Assembly (NCBI RefSeq): GCF_028765165.1
Contig: NZ_JARADB010000003.1
Location: 62,001 to 126,000 of the forward strand
Direction: 5' to 3'
DNA: 64,000 nucleotides
Source of the DNA: Paenibacillus sp. MAHUQ-63
GTDB lineage: Bacteria; Bacillota; Bacilli; Paenibacillales; NBRC-103111
Of this stretch, positions 24,417-31,866 are shown piece after piece. A program made the position numbers and the translations under genes. Positions within the stretch are counted from its first letter, which is position 1. Every line of letters begins with the position of its first letter. A model generated the notes under the pieces. It was not told where the DNA came from, did no database searches, and worked only from the letters and a program-made list of their open reading frames with translations.

Positions 24417-25436
24417 TTAGGCAGCCAGCCTAAGAAGGAACATTTCTAATCCTAATACTTTGTCGATTCTGCCGGTCTTCATCTGAAAGTCAAGATCGGC
24501 GAGCTGGGACATAATGTCGCTCAGCTTCTCCGTATTGTACCTTCGGGCTTGTCCTTCGGCCACCTTCACCGCGAACGGATGCAATCCGATCTGCGAAGCC
24601 ATCTGCTGTTGGGAGTATCCCTGCTTGCTCAGCTCTTTGACCTGCAGCATGATGCGGAACTGCCGCGCAATGAGCGCTGCGATCTTGATAGGCTCTTCCC
24701 GCTGCTTCAGCAGCTCCTCGAGAATGACGAAAGCCCGCTCCAGCCTCACATTCACGATGTCTTCGATCAGAATGAACACGTTCTGCTCCGCACTGCGCGC
24801 TACGAGCTTATCAATCACGTCAGCCGTTGCTTCGCTGCCTGCTCCAACGAATAACGAGATCTTCTCGATCTCGGCCGATAGAGCTTGCAAATTGCCGCTT
24901 GTATACAGAATCAGCAAGTCGGACGCTTCCTGCGTGAAAGAGAAGCCCCGCTGCCGCGCTTGGGCCGCGACCCAATGCTGCAGCTCCTCCGCGCTAAGCG
25001 ACAGGAAAGGCACGGCCGCTTCCATTTCTTTGAGCGCTTTGACGATTTTCTTCCGCTCATCCAATTTATCGGCGTCGACCGTAAAAACAACAACGGTATG
25101 ATCGGCGGGAGACTTCAAATAATCCGTTAGCCGGTCGAGATGATGCTCGATCTTCGTGCTTTCCTTCGCTCCTGTAAAGAACAACGCATTCTTGGCGATC
25201 ACGAGCTTCCTCGGCACCATGAAGGGCAGCGTCTCCGCATCCTCCAGCACCGCGGAGAGCGGTGTCTCGCTTAAATCGAATTTGCTTACCGCAAATTCTC
25301 TCAGCTCCGGATCGATGAGGGAATCCGTCAGCACTTGGATAAATTCTCTCATCTTATATTTCTCGGGACCGTAGCACAAATAGACGGGTGCCTGGCGCCC
25401 TGCTTGTATATCTTTCAGTGCTCTCTTCGCATCCAT
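24417..25436 (-). CDS. holA: DNA polymerase III subunit delta
   Basis: 339 residues. The delta subunit opens the beta clamp in the clamp loader. Family features: QAPVYLCYGPEKYKMREFI at the N-terminus, the clamp-binding region with AVLEDAETLPFMVPRKLVI, and the C-terminal helical collar (IAALIARQFRIMLQVKELSKQGYSQQQMASQIGLHPFAV). A GGAGTGG site precedes the ATG. Size and layout are normal for Bacillales. Confidence 0.96.
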   Translation of the reverse strand: MDAKRALKDIQAGRQAPVYLCYGPEKYKMREFIQVLTDSLIDPELREFAVSKFDLSETPLSAVLEDAETLPFMVPRKLVIAKNALFFTGAKESTKIEHHLDRLTDYLKSPADHTVVVFTVDADKLDERKKIVKALKEMEAAVPFLSLSAEELQHWVAAQARQRGFSFTQEASDLLILYTSGNLQALSAEIEKISLFVGAGSEATADVIDKLVARSAEQNVFILIEDIVNVRLERAFVILEELLKQREEPIKIAALIARQFRIMLQVKELSKQGYSQQQMASQIGLHPFAVKVAEGQARRYNTEKLSDIMSQLADLDFQMKTGRIDKVLGLEMFLLRLAA

Positions 25437-25652
25437 AGCTGGCGTCCACTCCTCGCTATCATTTTACCAACAACAAAGGGATTACGTCAAAGCCCGAAGA
25501 CCTTGAAGCAATCCCTCTGTTTGTCTATTTAAACACCGGCGAAAGGCTCTAGAAACCTTAAGCCATGTGGACGAACCCCCAAAGCATACACTACGCTTCC
25601 GTCTCTATAACATACGCAGAAGCCGCCTTGTTGGTGCGTTCTTGACACAAAT

Positions 25653-26897
25653 TTACGGAGTTTCTTCTGTTTTGAGGTTCACATCGATGCGCATCATATG
25701 CAGCGAACCGCCGCTTTGGACCTGATAGAATAGTTTATCGTCCTTGGACCATTCCAGTAACGTAATCTGGTCTTCCGGCTGCCAGGCCTTCTTAGAGGCG
25801 AATACAAGCTCGCCTGTTGTGCTGTTGCGAATGACAACATGCTGATCCTCCACGGCCGCACTCAAAGTGCCGGAGGCAGATTTGAGCATGTTCTCGTGAG
25901 TAGGGACCGTCAAGGAGAAAACTCCGCCGCGCTGATCCGCATCGGCGCCTTTCTTCGCGACTTGATTTCGTTCAGGCGTCCCGGCTGCGGGAGTGGGCTG
26001 CGGCGTTAACGACGGCGATGGCGTTGACGATGGAGTTGACGCGACCATGTTCTTGTTCGGCGCACCCTGACCGGAAGCCGGGCTCGTCGGCGCCGTTTCC
26101 GTATTCTTAGCCACTTTATCCGCAGGAGCGTCCTTCATACGTTCAGGCGCTGTTGTGGACGGATCGACTTGTGAGGCATCCTTGGCATCATCCGATTTGG
26201 ACATCTTGATCGCGTCCGGCTTCTCCAGATTCGCATCTGTTGTAGCTTGCGGACCTGAGCTTCCCGAATCGGAATTGTGCGTCTCCTGCTTATCCGTTCC
26301 ACTTGCTCCGCCTGCGCTTGCATCTGCTGCGGGAGCTTCGGTTGCTGCGGCGCCGGCATTCGGAGTTTCGGCTTTCTTCATATTACTTCCGTCTGGAAGA
26401 TTGCTTCTCAGTTCGGAAGAAGCTGCGCTGCGTTCTTCCGCTTGACGCGACATCGGCAGCACGCTATCTGCATTATCCAGTACAGGCTGCTTCATATTGA
26501 ATACGAAGAAGCCAAGAATGAGACCTGCGGCCACGACGCCGCCGGCGAATTTCCAGGAGAACTGCGAGCCAAATCGGCGTGTCCAAGGGAGTTTGGTAGT
26601 CTGTCCTCGTTCATTCTGTCTCACATCCGGTGTAACGACAGCTGCCTTGTCGGTAATGGACGCCGCGGCACCACGATCTATTTCTGCTAGCTGCGGCAGG
26701 ATTGCATCGACCAAACTGTATGGAGGAACAACCTTCGGTAGTTGCGTCAAATCATCGGATAATCGTTGTAATCGTTCGAACATTTCAGCACAGTCTAAAC
26801 AGTACTCCAAATGAGCGTGTAGCTCATCTTCTTCTTGCGAATTCAGGTCTCCATCCAGCTGTCTTTGCATGAGTTCCATCACCTCTTGACAAATCAT
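25653..26897 (-). CDS. Anti-sigma factor with zinc finger (zf-HC2), membrane anchored
   Basis: 414 residues. The N-terminal ZAS domain contains HLEYCLDC (His29, Cys33, Cys36; HxxxCxxC) that binds its sigma factor. A single membrane helix (residues about 113-133, GGVVAAGLILGFFVF) follows, then a long Ser/Pro/Thr/Ala-rich outer stretch (about 140-320) and a C-terminal beta-rich domain (LTVPTHENML, HVVIRNSTTGELVFASKKAW). The ATG overlaps the sigma gene stop by 4 bp. The outer part may sense cell-envelope state, perhaps through proteolysis (inference). Confidence 0.9.
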   Translation of the reverse strand: MICQEVMELMQRQLDGDLNSQEEDELHAHLEYCLDCAEMFERLQRLSDDLTQLPKVVPPYSLVDAILPQLAEIDRGAAASITDKAAVVTPDVRQNERGQTTKLPWTRRFGSQFSWKFAGGVVAAGLILGFFVFNMKQPVLDNADSVLPMSRQAEERSAASSELRSNLPDGSNMKKAETPNAGAAATEAPAADASAGGASGTDKQETHNSDSGSSGPQATTDANLEKPDAIKMSKSDDAKDASQVDPSTTAPERMKDAPADKVAKNTETAPTSPASGQGAPNKNMVASTPSSTPSPSLTPQPTPAAGTPERNQVAKKGADADQRGGVFSLTVPTHENMLKSASGTLSAAVEDQHVVIRNSTTGELVFASKKAWQPEDQITLLEWSKDDKLFYQVQSGGSLHMMRIDVNLKTEETP

Positions 26898-27442
26898 CCC
26901 CGAACACCTCCTTTCTGATATTCTTGGAGCAGCGATTGCAACTGCTGTCTGGCTCGAAATAAGTAAGACTTCACCGTATTAAGCGGTAAATTCAATGATT
27001 CGGCAATTTCATGATACGAAAAGTCCTGCAAATAACGGAGAACAACAACAGATCGATGGTGCTCGGGAAGCTTATCGATTGCCTCTCGAATGTCTTTGGC
27101 CAGATAGCCAGACATAATTTCATATTCAACATTGTGCTCTGCAGTAAACGTCATATCATGCTCATCAATAGAAACCGTAGGTTTCGCCTTGCGAAATTTA
27201 TCGATGCAGATGTTCGTTACAATCCGCTGTACCCACGTCTTGAACTGAGCTTTTTCTTCGTATGAATTAATTTTGGTATAAATGCGCAGAAGCGCTTCCT
27301 GTGACGCATCAAGAGCATCCTGTTCATTATTCAAAATATAATAAGCGGTTCGGTAGACGTGAGACTCAATTTCTCGCAATAGGGTAATGAGTGCATCACG
27401 GTCACCGGCTTGAGCTCTTTTAACCAGTTCGGGTGCTACCAC
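26894..27442 (-). CDS. ECF-type RNA polymerase sigma factor
   Basis: 182 residues. GTG start chosen for GGGAGG 7 bases upstream; a TTG 7 codons earlier lacks a site. Region 2 (YYILNNEQDALDASQEALLRIYTKI, FKTWVQRIVTNICIDKFRK) recognises the -10 box and region 4 (LPEHHRSVVVLRYLQDFSYHEIAESLNLPLNTVKSYLFRARQQL) the -35 box. It resembles SigW/SigX-like group ECF factors. The partner anti-sigma factor follows with a 4-bp overlap. A TGCAAC-N17-CGTC sequence upstream suggests autoregulation. Confidence 0.95.
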   Translation of the reverse strand: MVAPELVKRAQAGDRDALITLLREIESHVYRTAYYILNNEQDALDASQEALLRIYTKINSYEEKAQFKTWVQRIVTNICIDKFRKAKPTVSIDEHDMTFTAEHNVEYEIMSGYLAKDIREAIDKLPEHHRSVVVLRYLQDFSYHEIAESLNLPLNTVKSYLFRARQQLQSLLQEYQKGGVRG

Positions 27443-27470
27443 TGGGATCCCTCCCTCTTGCAATCTTACA

Positions 27471-27497
27471 GACGCAAGAACGTCTCATAATGTTGCA
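27471..27497 (-). promoter_or_regulatory. Candidate ECF-type autoregulatory promoter
   Basis: On the minus strand TGCAAC (27492-27497) and CGTC (27471-27474) are 17 bp apart, close to the TGAAAC-N16-CGTA pattern of SigW-like factors, and place the transcript start about 20 bases before the sigma gene. Confidence 0.4.
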
Positions 27498-27776
27498 ACT
27501 CTTTTAGAATAAAATAAAAAGTCAGTTCGCAACTACCAGAATAACAAATTTTGCTTCGTTAATACACCTGTTAGACGCATAAAACTCGGATTAGTTTTAC
27601 TTCTCATCAAAGGATCCGTCCAACCCCTTTCCCGGTTCGGTCAAATCAACTCCATTTTAAGCCATTTTGGCCGTACGGAAAGTACTATGTTTGTGTAGTA
27701 CCTTCATATCCCGAGTAATTCTGGGGAAAGTGGTAAATATTACAGAGAAGGTATCCCAAACGCGGAGGACTTTCCC
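27498..27776. other. Divergent intergenic region, no gene seen
   Basis: About 280 bp between the sigma gene and the germination operon. It should hold the germination operon promoter, but I see no convincing forespore (SigG) promoter. No open frame with a ribosome site. Confidence 0.5.
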
Positions 27777-29342
27777 ATGTTCAAACAGTTATTCGGCAGA
27801 AGGCGCATGCAGGGCAGCTACAGGACAGTCTCCAGAGAGAACAGTGTGAATGCGGAAGAGAATAAAGTGCTGCATCCTGGCCTGCAGGATAATCTGTCTA
27901 CCATTAAGACAATTTTGCATGAGCCGAGCGATCTTGTCGTCCGACAATTTATGGTAGGCCAAGAGTACCCTTGCGCAGTTGTCTTTATCGATGGCCTGGT
28001 GGATACCACACTTGTCAATGAACAGCTCATACATCCGATGCTTCATTCTTTCGACCAGTTGGTCAGTTCGCCGCAGGACCTGCTGAATACGCTAATCGAA
28101 CAGGTATTAACAGCCTACGAGATGGAAACCGGAGAACTCCTGGATGACGCATTGTTAGCCCTGCTGTCGGGAAATACGCTGATTTTATTGGATCATATCT
28201 CGCAGTACATCGTCATCTCCACATCCGGCTGGAAAACGAGAGCGATTGAAGAACCGCAGACGGAATCCATCATCCGGGGGCCGCGGATGGGATTTACAGA
28301 AGACTTGCGGATGAATACGGCGATGATCCGAAGAAGAATCAAAGAAACGAATCTCGTCTTCGATACTTTTCAAATAGGACGCAGAGCGAAGAGGAAAGTG
28401 ATCCTAACGTACGTTGCGGATATCGTCCATCCGGACTTGATCAAAGAAGTTACGAGACGCATCCAGAGTGTCGATATGGACGATATCGAAGGGTCCGGCT
28501 TCTTGGAACAGTGGATTACGGACAGCTTCCTCAGCCCCTTCCCCGTCATTCTGAATACGGAGCGGCCGGATAAAGTGTCGGGAGCGCTGCTCCAAGGCCG
28601 CGTTGCCATACTCGTTGACGGTGATCCGTTTGCACTCATATTGCCGATTACTTTCTCTTCCAGCTTGCAGTCGCCTGAGGATTATTATCAAAACTGGCTC
28701 ATTTCCACGCTGACAAGGGTACTTCGCTTGATCTCGGCATTCATCGCCACGTTCCTGCCAGCACTCTATATTGCGCTGCTGGAGTTTCACCACGGCATGA
28801 TACCATCCAAGCTCGCTTTCTCCATCGCCGGTGCAAGGGAAGGCGTCCCTTTCCCCGCGGTCATCGAAGCCTTCGTCATGGAATTTACGCTTGAGCTGCT
28901 AAGGGAGGCGGGGCTTCGACTTCCGAAGCCGATCGGGCAGACGATCGGCATCGTAGGAGGTCTCGTTATCGGAGAATCCGCGGTTGCCGCGGGGATGGTA
29001 AGTCCCGTTATGGTTATCGTCGTTGCCGTTACCGCGATAGCTTCCTTCTCTTTGCCTTCGTATTCGTTCGCCATTTCCTTACGCGTCATGCGCTTTGGCA
29101 TCATGTTGATCGCCTCATTCTTGGGGCTATACGGCATTATCCTAGCCTACATCATGATCAACATCCATATTGTAAACCTGAAAAGCTTCGGAATCCCGTA
29201 TTCCACGCCCTTTGCACCAATGTTCATCGGAGATTGGAAAGATCTCGTGCTGCGGGCTCCGCTGCATTTCATGAAGAAACGGCCGAAGATGCTTCAAACC
29301 AATAATGAGGACAGAATGAAAGTTGGGAGGAAAGACGAATGA
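27777..29342 (+). CDS. Spore germination receptor A subunit (GerAA/GerKA family)
   Basis: 521 residues. Start after GGAGGACTTTCCC. A large soluble N-terminal part (residues 1-290) with the family signature GNTLILLDHISQYIVISTSGWKTRAIEEPQTESIIRGPRMGFTEDLRMNTAMIRRRI is followed by membrane helices containing LPALYIALLEFHHGMIP and PFPAVIEAFVMEFTLELLREAGLRLPKPIGQTIGIVGGLVIGESAV. It senses germinants in the inner spore membrane with the B and C subunits encoded downstream. The specific nutrient cannot be told. Confidence 0.96.
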   Translation: MFKQLFGRRRMQGSYRTVSRENSVNAEENKVLHPGLQDNLSTIKTILHEPSDLVVRQFMVGQEYPCAVVFIDGLVDTTLVNEQLIHPMLHSFDQLVSSPQDLLNTLIEQVLTAYEMETGELLDDALLALLSGNTLILLDHISQYIVISTSGWKTRAIEEPQTESIIRGPRMGFTEDLRMNTAMIRRRIKETNLVFDTFQIGRRAKRKVILTYVADIVHPDLIKEVTRRIQSVDMDDIEGSGFLEQWITDSFLSPFPVILNTERPDKVSGALLQGRVAILVDGDPFALILPITFSSSLQSPEDYYQNWLISTLTRVLRLISAFIATFLPALYIALLEFHHGMIPSKLAFSIAGAREGVPFPAVIEAFVMEFTLELLREAGLRLPKPIGQTIGIVGGLVIGESAVAAGMVSPVMVIVVAVTAIASFSLPSYSFAISLRVMRFGIMLIASFLGLYGIILAYIMINIHIVNLKSFGIPYSTPFAPMFIGDWKDLVLRAPLHFMKKRPKMLQTNNEDRMKVGRKDE

Positions 29343-30448
29343 AGTCATTTGAGTACGGGGATAAAGAAATAAGCGTTCTAGACATAGCCATCACCGTGTC
29401 CTCAATGATTATCGGTGTCGGCATCCTCATGCTGCCCCGGGAGCTGGCCAATACGGTGCACGGTTCTGATGGCTGGATATCCATGCTTGCCGCTGGCTTA
29501 TTAGCTATAAGCGTAGGCTGGGCTTTAGCCAAAATCGCTACGCATTTCTCTAAGCAAGGCTATTATGCCTACGCATCCGCAGCTGTGACGAAGCCGATCG
29601 CTTTCATCGCCGTACTCGGGCTTTCTCTCTACTTTCTCTCCTTTTGCGCTTATGAAGCGAGGGCGATTGCGAATATCGCCAAGCAATATTTATTTGAAAC
29701 GACTCCGGTTGAAGTCATTGCTTTCGGGTTCTTAATGGTGAACGTCTACGCGGTTTCGGGAAGCCGGGTCGGTTTGATTCGTTTGAACATTTTGTTCATC
29801 CCGATCGTCTTGTTCGTCACGATTATCGTTTTATTGTTTAGCTTAAGCATGGTGGACGCCAAAGAATTGAAGCCTTACATTACAACGGATTGGAAATCGC
29901 TGGCATCAGCTATGAAAACGACGGCGTTCTCACTTCTCGGCTTTGAGGTCGTCCTCTTCTATATTACGATGATGAATAAGCCTAAGGGCGCTCCGAAGGC
30001 TGTCGTCATCGGTATATCTTTACCGATCATCCTGTATACCGCTATTTATCTGGTATGTGTCGGGGTATTCACGCAAATGGCCTTGCCTGAGATCACTTAT
30101 CCGGCCGTGGAGCTTGCGAAGGAAATGCAGGTCCCGGGCGAATTTTTCGAACGCTTCGAGTCCATTTTTTTTACCATTTGGATCATGGCTGTATTTACAA
30201 CGACCGTCATGGCTTACGACTGCGCGATCTACGGCCTTAAGTCCTTATTCGCAAAGCCCAAACATCAAACATGGGTATTCATGCTCAGTCCCATCATATA
30301 TTTGTTGTGTATGTATCCGAAGAACTTGTCCGATTTCGGTCGAATTAGCACGTTCATCAGCTACACCGGTTTTGTCATTAGTATTTTAACTCCGATCTCT
30401 ATTCATCTGGTGGCCAAGCTTCGGGGAGTGAAGAGTGATGCTGCCTAG
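29339..30448 (+). CDS. Spore germination receptor B subunit (GerAB family permease)
   Basis: 369 residues with about ten membrane helices, in the APC amino-acid transporter superfamily. SMIIGVGILMLPRELANTVHGSDGWISML is the typical N-terminal unwound-helix motif. The ATG overlaps the A-subunit stop by 4 bp. It probably binds the germinant in a transporter-like pocket. Order A-B-C as in gerA operons. Confidence 0.95.
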   Translation: MKSFEYGDKEISVLDIAITVSSMIIGVGILMLPRELANTVHGSDGWISMLAAGLLAISVGWALAKIATHFSKQGYYAYASAAVTKPIAFIAVLGLSLYFLSFCAYEARAIANIAKQYLFETTPVEVIAFGFLMVNVYAVSGSRVGLIRLNILFIPIVLFVTIIVLLFSLSMVDAKELKPYITTDWKSLASAMKTTAFSLLGFEVVLFYITMMNKPKGAPKAVVIGISLPIILYTAIYLVCVGVFTQMALPEITYPAVELAKEMQVPGEFFERFESIFFTIWIMAVFTTTVMAYDCAIYGLKSLFAKPKHQTWVFMLSPIIYLLCMYPKNLSDFGRISTFISYTGFVISILTPISIHLVAKLRGVKSDAA

Positions 30449-31634
30449 ACAACTAGCAAGTACCCTAATCTTGTGCTGTACGCTGACATTATTGACAGGC
30501 TGTTGGGACCGGGTGGAGATCGACCAACGCGGCTTCGTTGTCGGAGTCGGCGTGGATAGTCCGGGAGATGGTTCCAAAGATCTGTTCGAAGGCACCTATC
30601 AAATCATCGTTCCCGGCGGACTGAAGATGAATGCGGGCAGCAGCGGCGGCCAGAGCAACAATACGAATTCTCATGCGGGTCAAGCTTTTTTCAACATGTC
30701 GACGACAGAGAATTCCATGCCGGCAATAGCTTCAAAGATAGCCGCCAGAACGAGCCGCTCCCCCTATTTCGAGCACCTGAAGATGATTATTATTTCGAAC
30801 GAGATCGCCAAAGTCAAGGGCAACCTCTCCAATATTCTCGATTTCTATCTCCGGAATAGCGAAATGCGCAGAGGTGTGCAAATATTGATTGCGGATGGCA
30901 AAGCCTCCGATATGTTGAACATACATCCAAATAATGAATCAACATCAGTCAGTTATATCTCATCCATCGCCAAAAATAACCAAAAAACCAACTACATGCT
31001 GCCGCAATCCAGGATTGGAGACGTTCACGAATTTTTAGTCAAAAAAGAGAGCTTTGTTATACAAATGATTAAGAGAGATAACGGGGGTGTTACTCTGAAT
31101 GGAAGCGCCTTATTTGATGGGAACACCAAGCAGTTCATCGGCTTTTTGAGCGGTGTGGAAACACAAGGTCTTAATTTCGTCACCAATCGGATCAAGGGCG
31201 GCATTGTCGAAGCCAAAATGAATGAGCAACCGATCGCCTTCAAGGTCGAACGTTCGAACAGGAAGCTGTATGTGCAGCCAGCGAATAACGGAATCCTCCA
31301 TTTCACCATAAAAATTATTGTGGAGGGCACACTGGAAAAATCGGTTGCAAATATCGATCCTTCCGATGGAAAAACCATCGAAACGCTAGAAAGCGAACTC
31401 CAGGACACCCTTACGACAACTACAACGAAAGTCATCAAAAAACTGCAGCATACGTATAAGAAAGATGCGATGGGACTAGGTTCCTATCTGTTTCAAAACC
31501 ATTATAAAATGTGGAAACCGATTGCCGACAACTGGGAATCCGGGGCTCATTTATTTAGCGAAGCGGACATCGACGTGCAATTTAAAGTCATCATTCGCCG
31601 GGTCGGCAATATTTTCGAAACGACAAGGGAGTAA
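30438..31634 (+). CDS. Spore germination receptor C subunit, Ger(x)C lipoprotein
   Basis: 398 residues. The lipobox LTGC places the lipidated Cys at residue 22 and WDRVEIDQRGFVVGVGVD is the family start. ATG at 30438 is preferred over a GTG three bases earlier because of spacing to GGGAG. Three mixed domains follow as in GerBC. Overlaps the end of the B gene by 11 bp. Confidence 0.95.
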   Translation: MLPRQLASTLILCCTLTLLTGCWDRVEIDQRGFVVGVGVDSPGDGSKDLFEGTYQIIVPGGLKMNAGSSGGQSNNTNSHAGQAFFNMSTTENSMPAIASKIAARTSRSPYFEHLKMIIISNEIAKVKGNLSNILDFYLRNSEMRRGVQILIADGKASDMLNIHPNNESTSVSYISSIAKNNQKTNYMLPQSRIGDVHEFLVKKESFVIQMIKRDNGGVTLNGSALFDGNTKQFIGFLSGVETQGLNFVTNRIKGGIVEAKMNEQPIAFKVERSNRKLYVQPANNGILHFTIKIIVEGTLEKSVANIDPSDGKTIETLESELQDTLTTTTTKVIKKLQHTYKKDAMGLGSYLFQNHYKMWKPIADNWESGAHLFSEADIDVQFKVIIRRVGNIFETTRE

Positions 31635-31639
31635 TCGAT

Positions 31640-31825
31640 ATGTGGTCATCGTTCCAAGGCTACTTGCCGCCGGGGCTTGTCATACTGTGCACCATTCTTT
31701 CTTTCATCGTGCCTTTGGGCACTTACCTAATCAATCGGCTTCTGCACAAAAATGGAGATCCGCCGTGGAAACAGCAAAACGAGACCGAGCAGGAACACAA
31801 CAAGTCTCCGCAGAACCAACCGTGA
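31640..31825 (+). CDS. Small membrane protein, germination receptor D-subunit-like
   Basis: 61 residues with one long or two short hydrophobic helices (PPGLVILCTILSFIVPLGTYLI) and a charged hydrophilic tail. GGGAG lies 8 bases before the ATG. Small D-subunits encoded next to Ger receptor operons (as in the GerK group) modulate receptor activity; position and size fit. No sequence motif fixes the call. Confidence 0.65.
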   Translation: MWSSFQGYLPPGLVILCTILSFIVPLGTYLINRLLHKNGDPPWKQQNETEQEHNKSPQNQP

Positions 31826-31866
31826 AGGACTCAGGCTGCGCAGACTTTGCGATGACGGTCTCCCGA

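Noticed and set aside
25455..25525. Inverted repeat (AAAGGGATT...AATCCCT) after the anti-sigma gene as a terminator.
   Set aside because: Large loop and no T-run on the minus-strand exit; too weak to call.
27498..27776. SigG promoter for the germination receptor operon.
   Set aside because: No sequence had both -10 and -35 elements at acceptable spacing.
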